64,000 nt of DNA from Phocaeicola fibrisolvens (GTDB taxonomy: Bacteria; Bacteroidota; Bacteroidia; Bacteroidales; Bacteroidaceae): positions 110,870-174,869 of the forward strand of contig NZ_JAOQJI010000004.1 of assembly GCF_025567125.1 (NCBI RefSeq), in the 5' to 3' direction. A program made the translations under genes and the position numbers. The notes under the pieces were generated by a model. The model had not been told where the DNA came from, did no database searches, and worked only from the letters and a program-made list of their open reading frames with translations. Positions 44,475 to 53,091 of the stretch are shown piece by piece. How positions within the stretch are numbered: the first letter of the stretch is position 1; each line of letters opens with the position of its first letter.

Positions 44475-44819
44475 TTATCCTTCTAGTGCATTCTTCTTCC
44501 ATTCCGATGGAGAAATCCCCTCATGCAGTTTGAACTGTTTGCTGAAATGAGCTAGGTCGGTGAAGCCTACTTGTTCGGCAATTCCGGCTAAGCTGCGGGC
44601 TGGCGACTGCAAGATGATTTTTTTTGCTTCTTCTATACGCAGGTGGTTAAGCCATAAGTTGAAATTAAGGCCATACGTCTTGTTGATGTGGTTGGAAAGG
44701 TAAGTTCGGTTTATACCAATGATCTTGCTTACTTGAATAATGGTAAGTCTGGAATTGAGGTATCCTTTATTTTGTACCCATTCATCCAGCCGAATTTTAA
44801 CAGCTTCATTCTTTTTCAT
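44475..44819 (-). CDS. Short AraC-family DNA-binding protein
   Basis: A 114-aa protein made almost only of an AraC-type double helix-turn-helix. The first HTH spans LTIIQVSKIIGINRTYLSNH and the second SLAGIAEQVGFTDLAHFSKQ, followed by the family end FKLHEGISPSEWKK. No ligand or membrane domain precedes it; the ATG at 44819 is followed by only about 25 residues before the first HTH. It is either a true small regulator or the remnant of a longer AraC or hybrid regulator. Targets are unknown. Confidence 0.85.
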   Translation of the reverse strand: MKKNEAVKIRLDEWVQNKGYLNSRLTIIQVSKIIGINRTYLSNHINKTYGLNFNLWLNHLRIEEAKKIILQSPARSLAGIAEQVGFTDLAHFSKQFKLHEGISPSEWKKNALEG

Positions 44820-44947
44820 ATACTTTTATATTTTTCTCGAAAATAGGAAGTTTTGGAAATTTATGGAAAGACAAAAAACGTATAATGAGAGTATCCATGC
44901 AGACAATGCGACTAAGCGGTAGAAAAAAAGAACTATCCGGGTTAAAT

Positions 44948-46171
44948 TTATCGATAAATCAGCATGGAAAGATAGTCCTCGGCGAATACTTCGTTGGCTA
45001 TGTCAAGCAACTTGGAGGATGTTAGTTCGTCAATTCGTTTAAATACCTCTTCTTTATCTTCGTATTTTTGATAATGTAGAAAACATTTTCCCATATTAAG
45101 TGCGTTGTTCTCAAAGTTATCACCGGCTACTCCTATCTGTCCGATAATTTGTTTTTTAGCTGCGGCAAGTTGTAAACCGGTCAATGCCTTATCTCGTAGC
45201 TTTTTCAGTTCTTTGTGTACGAGCGATATGCATTTGTCCGTATCTTGCGGATCGCACCCAAAATAGATGCAGAAGGTTCCGGTATCGGTGTACGAGGTCA
45301 GATTGGACTCTACGGTATAAACAAGTCCTTTTCGTTCACGTAAAGACACGTTCAGCCGACTGTTCATACCTGGTCCTCCCAGGATATTGTTGAGAAGGTA
45401 GAGCCCTGTCCGTCGTTCGTCGTACGCATGATAACCTCTTCCCCCTATCATCACATGAGCCTGATGAGTGTCTTTGTGCAAAGTCAGATTTTGGGGGTGG
45501 TAGGCTTCAGGGGCTATGCGCGGTGTGTCATCGGTTGTCGACAAAGCAATATCGGCTGTCAGTTTTTCGAGTGTATGGATGATTTTTGCAAATGAAAGAT
45601 CACCCAAGGCAAAGAATACCATTTTATCCAGTCGATAATGGCGATGCACAAAGCGAAGTGCGTCTTCACTCGTAAATTTCCGGAGCAAATCGGGGTTTCC
45701 CAGGATGTTTTTTCCCAGCGGATGATGTGGAAAAATCAGCTCTTCAAAATCATCGAAAATCAGTTCTGCCGGACTGTCTTCATAGCTCTGAATCTCGTCG
45801 ATGATGACTTCCACCTCTTTTTCTATTTCACTTTCTGGAAATGTGCTGTGAAAAACGATGTCGGTCAGCAATTCCGCGGCCCGGCTGAAATGTTCCTTGA
45901 GAAAAGCACTGTAGATAACGGTCTCCTCTTTATTGGTATATGCGTTTAAGTCTCCTCCTACATTTTCCATCCGGTTCAAGATGTGCCATGCTTTACGCTT
46001 CTCGGTACCTTTGAAGATCAGATGTTCCACGAAATGTGCCATGCCCTGCTCATGTGGCAGTTCATCGCGTGTACCTGCATCTACGGCAAAACCGCAGTAG
46101 GCCACGTTGGTAGGGCTTGGGGCATGAATGATCTTCAGTCCGTTGGGAAGTGTAAAAGTTGAATACGACAT
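44948..46171 (-). CDS. M16 (insulinase/pitrilysin) family zinc peptidase
   Basis: Mitochondrial-processing-peptidase-like protease of 407 aa. The inverted zinc site is HFVEH in GMAHFVEHLIFKGT, with the third ligand Glu about 75 residues later in EVEVIIDEIQ. The conserved GGPGMNSRLNVSLRE and LVYTVESNLTSY belong to the C-terminal M16 domain. No signal peptide is seen, so it is probably cytoplasmic. The frame extends to a GTG at 46183; the ATG at 46171 (MSYSTFTLPNG) fits the family start better. -7 element TAAATTTG at 46210-46203 on the minus strand. Confidence 0.92.
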   Translation of the reverse strand: MSYSTFTLPNGLKIIHAPSPTNVAYCGFAVDAGTRDELPHEQGMAHFVEHLIFKGTEKRKAWHILNRMENVGGDLNAYTNKEETVIYSAFLKEHFSRAAELLTDIVFHSTFPESEIEKEVEVIIDEIQSYEDSPAELIFDDFEELIFPHHPLGKNILGNPDLLRKFTSEDALRFVHRHYRLDKMVFFALGDLSFAKIIHTLEKLTADIALSTTDDTPRIAPEAYHPQNLTLHKDTHQAHVMIGGRGYHAYDERRTGLYLLNNILGGPGMNSRLNVSLRERKGLVYTVESNLTSYTDTGTFCIYFGCDPQDTDKCISLVHKELKKLRDKALTGLQLAAAKKQIIGQIGVAGDNFENNALNMGKCFLHYQKYEDKEEVFKRIDELTSSKLLDIANEVFAEDYLSMLIYR

Positions 46172-46281
46172 ATCGTTGAGCACATAAATCTTTTTAACCC
46201 TGCAAATTTACAATAAATACTCATTGTCTTTCCTCAAAAAATGTAGATATTTGCACAAGAACGATATTTTAAAACTAATAT

Positions 46282-46815
46282 ATGAATAAAATTGCAGTCT
46301 TTTGTTCTGCTTCAGACGATATTGCTCCTGTGTTTAAGGAGAAAGCGAAAGAGCTGGGAGCCTGGCTGGGGCAGCACCACAAATGGTTGGTTTATGGCGG
46401 TTCCAATACCGGATTGATGGAGAGCTTGGCTCAAAGTGCCAAGGAAAACGGTGCCATGATCATGGGAGTTGTACCCACAAAACTGGAAGAGCATGGAAGA
46501 GTGAGTGATTTGTTGGATGTAACTTTTCATTCTGTAAACCTGAGTGACAGAAAAGATATTATGGTGCAGGAATCTGAAGTGATGGTTGCACTACCGGGAG
46601 GAATCGGTACTTTGGACGAGGTATTTCATGTAATGGCTTCGTGCAGTATCGGTTATCATGACAAGAAAGTCATTTTTTATAATGTGGATGGTTTTTGGGA
46701 TGAGTTGCTGCATTTCTTGGGAAAGTTGGAAGAACTGCATTTTGCCCATCATCCTTTAAGCAACTTTTACGAAGTGGCTAATACTCTTGAGGAATTGACC
46801 CGTTTGTTGGAATAA
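46282..46815 (+). CDS. LOG family protein (TIGR00730 Rossmann fold)
   Basis: Predicted nucleoside-5'-monophosphate phosphoribohydrolase (177 aa), related to plant LONELY GUY cytokinin-activating enzymes. It has VFCSASDD at the start, VYGGSNTGLMESLA, RKDIMVQESEVMVALPGG and the hallmark PGGIGTLDEVF. In bacteria these enzymes release free bases from AMP or related nucleotides; cytokinin production is not implied. It is 19 nt upstream of the KdsD-type gene. Confidence 0.9.
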   Translation: MNKIAVFCSASDDIAPVFKEKAKELGAWLGQHHKWLVYGGSNTGLMESLAQSAKENGAMIMGVVPTKLEEHGRVSDLLDVTFHSVNLSDRKDIMVQESEVMVALPGGIGTLDEVFHVMASCSIGYHDKKVIFYNVDGFWDELLHFLGKLEELHFAHHPLSNFYEVANTLEELTRLLE

Positions 46816-46834
46816 AAATTAATAATATAATCTT

Positions 46835-47437
46835 ATGAATGCATCGATTAAAGAACTATTGCAGCGTGAGGCTCAGGCTGTGTTGAATATTCCGGTAACG
46901 GATGGATACGAAAAGGCTGTAGAGTTGATTGTGGAACAGGTACATAAGAAAGGTGGAAAACTGGTGACCAGCGGTATGGGAAAGGCTGGGCAGATTGCGA
47001 TGAATATAGCTACGACATTTTGCTCTACAGGAATTCCTGCCGTATTCCTGCATCCCAGCGAGGCACAACATGGCGATTTGGGCATTCTGCAAAAGAATGA
47101 CTTGTTGCTTTTAATCTCCAATTCCGGGAAAACCCGTGAGATTGTAGAGTTGACGGAGCTGGCCGCACGTCTGGACCCGACATTGAAGAAGATTGTGATT
47201 ACCGGCAATCCGGAAAGTCCGCTGGCAAAAGCGGCAGATATTTGTCTGGCAACGGGACATCCGGATGAGGTTTGTCTGTTGGGAATGACACCTACCACGT
47301 CTACTACGGTTATGACGGTTATTGGGGATATTCTGGTAGTGGAGACCATGCGACGTACAGGCTTTACCATCGAAGAATACAGCAAGCGTCATCATGGGGG
47401 ATATTTGGGAGAGCGTTCCCGTGCATTGAGCAAGTAA
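46835..47437 (+). CDS. kdsD: Arabinose-5-phosphate isomerase, SIS domain only (KdsD/KpsF type)
   Basis: Isomerises ribulose 5-phosphate to arabinose 5-phosphate, the first step towards Kdo of LPS. The 200-aa protein is only the SIS domain: VTSGMGKAGQIAMN, HPSEAQHGDLGIL, LLLLISNSGKTREIVEL, ATGHPDEVCLLGMTPTTST. KpsF/GutQ enzymes of enterobacteria are about 320 aa with two CBS domains, which are absent here. Single-domain forms are known from Bacteroides. It fits with the LPS genes at 11845-23344. Confidence 0.88.
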   Translation: MNASIKELLQREAQAVLNIPVTDGYEKAVELIVEQVHKKGGKLVTSGMGKAGQIAMNIATTFCSTGIPAVFLHPSEAQHGDLGILQKNDLLLLISNSGKTREIVELTELAARLDPTLKKIVITGNPESPLAKAADICLATGHPDEVCLLGMTPTTSTTVMTVIGDILVVETMRRTGFTIEEYSKRHHGGYLGERSRALSK

Positions 47438-47440
47438 AAG

Positions 47441-47489
47441 AAAAGAGACTGTTTCGTGATGTGCATTTGCGCGAAACAGTCTCTTTTTT
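47441..47489. terminator. Bidirectional terminator between kdsD and ndk
   Basis: Perfect 16-bp inverted repeat AAAAGAGACTGTTTCG (47441-47456) and CGAAACAGTCTCTTTT (47472-47487), with a T run on the right. Confidence 0.9.
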
Positions 47490-47497
47490 ATGCTTTC

Positions 47498-47974
47498 TCA
47501 GGTAAGTTTGTATTCTTCCTGATAGTAGATAAAGTCGACGTTGGCTCTGTCGTATTCAAAGAGTTCTTCCGGCTTGAAGAAGCGTGCAATTTCTTCAATG
47601 GCTGTTTTGGGAGAGTCGGAAGTGTGAATGATATTCTCTTGCGAGCTCACGCAATAGTCTCCGCGGATAGTGCCTGGAACAGCTACGCGTCCGTTGGTAG
47701 CCCCGGTCATGGAGCGTACAACTTGAATTGCATCCACTCCTTCATAGCAGCATACAATGACAGGGCAAGCCATCATGGATGCCTTGACGCGGGCAAAGAA
47801 AGGCTTTCCGGCCAGGTGGGCATAATGTTCGTTCAACAGGTCTTCCGTGAGTTGCATCATTTTCATTCCTGCCAGACGCAGACCTTTGCGTTCAAATCTG
47901 TGGGTTATTTCTCCGATAAGTCCCCGTTGCACTGCGCTGGGTTTCAAAATGACTAATGTTTTTTCAAGACTCAT
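47498..47974 (-). CDS. ndk: Nucleoside diphosphate kinase
   Basis: Balances nucleoside triphosphate pools by phosphate transfer through a phosphohistidine. The 158-aa protein shows KTLVILKPSAVQRGLIGEI, YAHLAGKPFF, GATNGRVAVPGTIRGDYC and the active-site histidine in NIIHTSDSPKTA. About 15 residues longer than E. coli Ndk, mainly at the C-terminus. Standard gene with its own transcript. Confidence 0.96.
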   Translation of the reverse strand: MSLEKTLVILKPSAVQRGLIGEITHRFERKGLRLAGMKMMQLTEDLLNEHYAHLAGKPFFARVKASMMACPVIVCCYEGVDAIQVVRSMTGATNGRVAVPGTIRGDYCVSSQENIIHTSDSPKTAIEEIARFFKPEELFEYDRANVDFIYYQEEYKLT

Positions 47975-48086
47975 AGTTTATGGGTGTTAAGGTGATACAA
48001 AGATTTTTTGCATTTTCAAATATACGAAAAATGCCTGTATGAGCTATCGTAAGCTGCTTGTTTTTTATCTGTAAAATTATTTTTTT

Positions 48087-48734
48087 TCAGTGATTGTCCA
48101 GTGAAATGATTCCCAGGTGTATCGCTTTCAGTACAAGATCGACGGCGTTTTTTGCTTCCAGTTTGGCCATCAGACTTTTTCGATGAGACTCTATGGTGTT
48201 GTTCGAAACATGAAACAATTCGGCTATTTCTCTTGTATTCAGTCCTCGGGCAATGGCTTGTAGTACATCCCGCTCTCTTAAGGTAAGTTGCTCTTTGATA
48301 GGCTCTTCCGCATGTATGCGATTTAGGATTTCCTTGAATCGTTTGCACACATAGGTTTCTCCTTCCAGGATGGTTTGTATGGCCGTGACCAGTTCATTGA
48401 TATCTGCCGATTTCAAAATTGCTCCTCTGATAGGGGCCTTCATCAGCCTTTTGAGTGTCCATATTTCTTCGTGCATGGTATTGATTAAAATACGTGCATC
48501 AGGATATTTCTGCAGAATCTTTTGTATCAGGTCGAAACCGTTGGTGTCCGGCAGTTCGATGTCGAGCAGATACAGGTCGAAGGGTTGCAGGTTGGCCAGG
48601 CGCATGGCTTCACTTCCGGATGAGGCCGTATATACAATATCTATTTCGGGCATTTGCGATACCACGTGTTTGATGCCTTGCAGAATAAGTGTATGGTCAT
48701 CTACTAATAATATCTTTGCTTTTGGGTTTGTCAT
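48087..48734 (-). CDS. NarL/LuxR-type response regulator
   Basis: Transcription regulator of 215 aa. Receiver: LLVDDH acidic pocket, phosphoacceptor Asp58 in LYLLDIELPDTNG, Thr in LINTMHEE and Lys in GAILKSAD. The LuxR domain has LTLRERDVLQAIARGLNTRE and AELFHVSNNTIESHRKSLM. It lies 69 nt downstream of the sensor kinase at 48804, the same arrangement as the pair at 29173-31703, from which it probably arose by duplication or vice versa. Confidence 0.92.
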   Translation of the reverse strand: MTNPKAKILLVDDHTLILQGIKHVVSQMPEIDIVYTASSGSEAMRLANLQPFDLYLLDIELPDTNGFDLIQKILQKYPDARILINTMHEEIWTLKRLMKAPIRGAILKSADINELVTAIQTILEGETYVCKRFKEILNRIHAEEPIKEQLTLRERDVLQAIARGLNTREIAELFHVSNNTIESHRKSLMAKLEAKNAVDLVLKAIHLGIISLDNH

Positions 48735-48803
48735 TCTGTCGCATTTTTAATTGCAAAGAAAAAGATATTCATTGAAAAGATTGTCACTGAAAACCGTGAT
48801 TTT

Positions 48804-50717
48804 TCAATGGAGCAGCACCTGAATGTGGATATCTATTCCGGTACTGTTTTTCCGAATAATATAGTGGCCTCCAATGGTTTTCAGACGGTCTTCGATGGTT
48901 CGTAGTCCGATACCTTTATTTCCTTCCGCAGATACTTCCCAGTTTCCGTCATATTGCAGTTCGATGACGAGTGTTCCTGAAACCTCATCCAAGTGAATTT
49001 GGATATGGCTGGCATGGGCATGCTTGAGAATGTTGCTTATGGTTTCCTGCATGATGCGGTAGATTTCATACCCAATTCGTTCTGGAATATGTGACCATTC
49101 CGTTTGCGGGCGAGGAACGTAGTGTATGGTTACTCCGGATACTTCTTGCATTTTGGAAAAATAATCGGTCAGCATCTCATTCAGGTCTGTGAACTGGAAG
49201 TTGGGAGGCATCAGTTCATGGGAGATGGCGCGTATTCCATTTCGGATTTCTTCCAACGTGTGTACAGTAGTGGCTTTCAGTTCATTGGGTGAAACTTGCT
49301 GCTGGACTTGCAGAATGGCGCCGAGTAGATCGTTGCACACTCCGTCGTGCAGGTCTTTGGCCAGGCGTTTACGTTCGTTCTCCAGGCCTTCAATATATTG
49401 CCGGGCAGCAATCAGCTCGGTTTCTTTCTTTTGTAGTCTTCGTTTATAGAGCAGGACAGATACTACAATCAGCAGTGCGACGATAACGGTGACATAGAAA
49501 ACGGCATGGCGCAGACGTATTTGTTTTTGTTGTGCCTGGTCTTTCTCCAGTCGGGCTATCTTCAGTTCCTTGTCGCTGGTTCTTAACTTCTCGTTCAGTT
49601 CAGACAATTCGTCTTTTATTTTCCCGTTGAAAACGGAATCTTGGTAGGTGCATACCTTTTCTATGTATTGGTAGGCTTTCTGATAATTTCCAAGTCCTTC
49701 GTAATTATGTGCCATGAGTTTATAGAACTTGTCATAAGGGACCTGCGTCTGAATCAGGGGATTTCCTGTCAGGATATCCAGGCTTCGCTGGTATTTCCCT
49801 ATCCAGTGGTAAAGGCTGGCCTGTGTGGCATAGAATTCCAGGGCAGTGGGACTATTGGGAGGAATCTGATGGATGAGTTCTTCTCCTTTTTTCAGAAAAA
49901 TCTGGGCAGAGTCTTTCTTGTTCCATAACTGATAAGTTCCAAGCAACGGACAGAGGGAACTCATTGCCAGTAAGGGAGTATCGGCATCCAAGGCTTTTTC
50001 GATGTTTTGCCTGAGTATCTGGCAAGCCTCGGTATATTTCCCAAGCTTGCTGTAGACTCCTCCTATCAGGCAATTGGCATATAATTCCATGAGGAGGTCA
50101 TGCGCTTTCTGGGCATATTCTGCCGATAACTTCCCTTGGGTCAGCGCTTCTTCATAGCGCTTGTTCAGGTGGTAAAGCACTCCGATGTTGTAGTAAATGG
50201 AAGAGACATCTTCTGGTTTTCCGGTCTTTTTGCAGATATCGATGGCCCGGTTATAGTGATAGACTGCCGAATCGTACATACCTAGCTTCCGGTAGCATAC
50301 TCCAATGGATGATTCCAGCACTCCTTCCAGGTCGTAGTTCCTTTCTTTCAGTTGGGGGGCATGGGCAGCTACGGTTTTAAAGCCTTCTTTGGCCCGTTCT
50401 ACTTCACCTTCCATTAAAAAGTGGTTGGCTAGTGCGTTGAGAAGATGTAGGTAGACTTCTTCTTGAAAATTAGGCTGTTCATAGAGTGAAAGTCCTTTTT
50501 GTATGTAACGGAAGGAAGAGTCTGCATCGATGGTTTCATATTCCACACAAAGGTTCTGATACAGTTCAAGAAGTTTGTCTCTGGAAGCCTTCTGTCTTTC
50601 CGCACGCTGTATTTCCTGTTTCAGGCTATCGATAACAGAAGGTTCAGCTTGTATGGAGATAAGCGCAGCGGTTGTCAGTAGGAAAATAAGTGTGAGGATG
50701 TGTTTTTTCATGGTCAT
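48804..50717 (-). CDS. Sensor histidine kinase with TPR sensor region (HisKA_3 type)
   Basis: Partner of the regulator at 48087 (637 aa). Signal peptide (HILTLIFLLTTAALISIQA), TPR-like repeats in the periplasm (about 60-370, e.g. YYNIGVLYHLNKRYEEAL), coiled coil, one transmembrane segment (FYVTVIVALLIVVSVLLY), then the phosphoacceptor His in KDLHDGVCNDLLG and the ATPase domain (YRIMQETISNILKHAHAS, KGIGLRTIEDRLK). The start is ATG 50717, or ATG 50711 (MKKHIL), which gives a more typical signal peptide. The signal sensed is unknown. Confidence 0.9.
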   Translation of the reverse strand: MTMKKHILTLIFLLTTAALISIQAEPSVIDSLKQEIQRAERQKASRDKLLELYQNLCVEYETIDADSSFRYIQKGLSLYEQPNFQEEVYLHLLNALANHFLMEGEVERAKEGFKTVAAHAPQLKERNYDLEGVLESSIGVCYRKLGMYDSAVYHYNRAIDICKKTGKPEDVSSIYYNIGVLYHLNKRYEEALTQGKLSAEYAQKAHDLLMELYANCLIGGVYSKLGKYTEACQILRQNIEKALDADTPLLAMSSLCPLLGTYQLWNKKDSAQIFLKKGEELIHQIPPNSPTALEFYATQASLYHWIGKYQRSLDILTGNPLIQTQVPYDKFYKLMAHNYEGLGNYQKAYQYIEKVCTYQDSVFNGKIKDELSELNEKLRTSDKELKIARLEKDQAQQKQIRLRHAVFYVTVIVALLIVVSVLLYKRRLQKKETELIAARQYIEGLENERKRLAKDLHDGVCNDLLGAILQVQQQVSPNELKATTVHTLEEIRNGIRAISHELMPPNFQFTDLNEMLTDYFSKMQEVSGVTIHYVPRPQTEWSHIPERIGYEIYRIMQETISNILKHAHASHIQIHLDEVSGTLVIELQYDGNWEVSAEGNKGIGLRTIEDRLKTIGGHYIIRKNSTGIDIHIQVLLH

Positions 50718-50837
50718 TAGTTTGGTGATTTCACAAGGTAATTGTTTTTTGTGGAGAATACAAATCTCTTTAGGAAAAAAACCTTGTCGGAATCAAGAAA
50801 AGGATGGGGGAAAACAAAAACTCCCGGTTTTTAAGGT

Positions 50838-51248
50838 TTAGAACTGGCCGAAACGTTCCAATATCTCTTTTTTGTGTTTTTGTGAGACTTGCAGTTCAGT
50901 TACGTGGTGGAAAGGAGTACACATGATGCAGTGGTTTTTTTGTATCATGTACAGGTAGTGCAGGTTGATGATGTACGACTGATGAATCTGGATGAATTTT
51001 TCATCGTATGCACACAGGTTTTCAGCTCGGAGGTTACCCTTTAGCCGAAGAAAAGAGCCGTCGGTCAATGCTATTTCCCAGCTCTTTTTGGCAGAGATGT
51101 ACCGGAAATAACCGATATCGGACGCATGTAGCACGCGCAGGTGCCCCATGAAGGTACGGATGAGCAAGGGTTTGCCGAGTTTGATATCCAGAATTCTCCG
51201 CAAACGTTCCAAGGCTATCCTGTATCGTTGAATATCAGTCAGGTCCAT
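50838..51248 (-). CDS. LytTR DNA-binding domain protein
   Basis: A 136-aa regulator consisting mainly of a LytTR domain (about 30-130): DIGYFRYISAKKSWEIALTD, FLRLKGNL, FIQIHQSYIINLHYL. There is no receiver or membrane domain. In Bacteroidetes such stand-alone LytTR proteins often act in regulatory networks beside kinases; here it lies 120 bp upstream of the sensor kinase gene on the same strand, so joint function is possible. The 282 bp before it (to comM) hold no gene. Confidence 0.87.
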   Translation of the reverse strand: MDLTDIQRYRIALERLRRILDIKLGKPLLIRTFMGHLRVLHASDIGYFRYISAKKSWEIALTDGSFLRLKGNLRAENLCAYDEKFIQIHQSYIINLHYLYMIQKNHCIMCTPFHHVTELQVSQKHKKEILERFGQF

Positions 51249-51530
51249 AATCTTTCTATTTGTTTGCTTTTTTCCTGCTTACGCGAAGAAGTGCCTTTTA
51301 TGTAATGTGATAAGAAGTTGTTCTTTGTCAAATATAGCTTGTCCCGAAAAGATGGAAAACACGGAAAACCGTGATTTCTAAAGGATTTTATGTTTCCCAG
51401 AAGGGATAGTGTATTGGAAAGAACCGTCTATTTACTTGTGTAACAGTAACTGGCAACAAATAGGAAGGAAGGCTTCATGGCATTCCTTTTTGGATAGCTG
51501 AAGGTAGTGGAGGTCTGGAGAGAGTGGCCC

Positions 51531-53069
51531 TTATCCGGCCCAGTTTTCCCGGTCCAGGTTCCGGTAACTGATGGCCTCGGCCAGGTGTTCCGGGCGGATG
51601 TCTGTACTGTTTTCCAGATCGGCAATGGTACGGGAAACCTTCAGGATACGGTCGTATGCACGGGCTGAAAGGTTCAGACGGTGCATGGCATGTCGCAGGA
51701 GTTCCAGACCGGCGGCGTCGGGTTGTGCGTAACGATGCAGCAGGCTTGGCGTCATTTGGGCATTACTGTAGATTCCGGCTTGTCCGGCAAAGCGCTGAGC
51801 CTGTATCTGTCGTGCTTGGATGACACGTTCACGGATGCTTGCACTGCTTTCTCCCGGGGTACTTTTGGATATCTCCTCAAAAGGTACGGGAACAATCTCC
51901 ACTTGAATGTCGATACGGTCGAGCAGAGGGCCGGAAATCTTGTTCAGGTAACGCTGTACCTGTCCCGGATGACAGACACAATGGCGGGTGGGATGGTTGT
52001 AGTAGCCGCACGGACACGGGTTCATAGATGCAATCAACTGGAAGTTGGCTGGATACTCCAAGGTATATTTGGCCCGTGAAATGGTGATTCGATGGTCTTC
52101 AAGTGGTTGTCGGAGTACTTCCAGCACGTTCCGGCTGAATTCAGGGAGTTCATCCAAAAACAGTACGCCGTTGTGTGCCAGACTGATTTCTCCAGGTTGT
52201 GGACTGGCTCCTCCGCCTACCATGGCTACTTGTGAGATGGTGTGATGCGGGCTGCGGAACGGACGGATGGCGATGAGTGAGGTATTTTTACCTAACTTCC
52301 CGGCTACGGAATGTATCTTGGTCGTTTCCAAGCTTTCGCCTAAGGAAAGGGGCGGAAGGATACTGGGGAGGCGCTTGGCCATCATGGACTTTCCACTTCC
52401 CGGCGCACCGATGAGCAGTACGTTGTGTCCGCCTGCGGCAGCCACTTCCAGTGCGCGTTTCACGTTCTCCTGTCCTCTGACTTCTGAAAAATCAAATGGA
52501 AACGTGCACTGGTGTTTATAGAATTCTTCACGTGTGTTGACAAGTGTCGGCTGAAGGGTACCAGTACCGTTCAGGAAATCAATAACCTCCGTGATTCGTT
52601 CAGCTCCATACACAGCCAGGCGGTTTACTACAGCTGCTTCATACGCATTCTGTTTGGGGAGAATCAATCCCTTGAATCCTTGCTGGCGGGCTGCAATGGC
52701 GATGGGAAGTGCTCCTTTAATCGGTTGCAAGCTTCCGTCCAGACTTAGCTCTCCGATGATGAGGTAGTCGGCCAGTCGGGCTGCTGATACTGTTTCGCTG
52801 GCAGCCAGGATTCCGATAGCCAGTGGAAGATCGTAGGAGGCGCCTTCTTTCCGGATGTCGGCTGGAGCCATATTTACCACAATCTGACGTGTCGGAAACT
52901 TGTATCCGTTTACCTGTAAGGCCGAGACAATACGTTCGTGGCTTTCTTTTACGGCCGAATCAGGCAGTCCCACTAAATAGAATTTTATGCCACGTGAGCA
53001 GTTGACCTCGATGGTCACAATGGTGGCGTCGATGCCTTGTACAGCGGCGCCAAAAAGTTTTACTAGCAT
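51531..53069 (-). CDS. comM: ComM/YifB-type Mg-chelatase-like AAA+ ATPase
   Basis: AAA+ helicase-like protein (512 aa) that in other bacteria aids branch migration during transformation and recombination. The N-terminal Lon-protease-like subdomain (VNMAPADIRKEGASYDLP) is followed by Walker A LLIGAPGSGKSMMAKRLPS, Walker B GVLFLDELPEF, and the Cys-rich MNPCPCGYYNHPTRHCVCHP, then DRIDIQVEIVPV. The C-terminal YifB domain has LNLSARAYDRILKVSRTIADLE. Ordinary core gene. Confidence 0.93.
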   Translation of the reverse strand: MLVKLFGAAVQGIDATIVTIEVNCSRGIKFYLVGLPDSAVKESHERIVSALQVNGYKFPTRQIVVNMAPADIRKEGASYDLPLAIGILAASETVSAARLADYLIIGELSLDGSLQPIKGALPIAIAARQQGFKGLILPKQNAYEAAVVNRLAVYGAERITEVIDFLNGTGTLQPTLVNTREEFYKHQCTFPFDFSEVRGQENVKRALEVAAAGGHNVLLIGAPGSGKSMMAKRLPSILPPLSLGESLETTKIHSVAGKLGKNTSLIAIRPFRSPHHTISQVAMVGGGASPQPGEISLAHNGVLFLDELPEFSRNVLEVLRQPLEDHRITISRAKYTLEYPANFQLIASMNPCPCGYYNHPTRHCVCHPGQVQRYLNKISGPLLDRIDIQVEIVPVPFEEISKSTPGESSASIRERVIQARQIQAQRFAGQAGIYSNAQMTPSLLHRYAQPDAAGLELLRHAMHRLNLSARAYDRILKVSRTIADLENSTDIRPEHLAEAISYRNLDRENWAG

Positions 53070-53091
53070 TTAAGGTTATGTTAAGGTGAGG

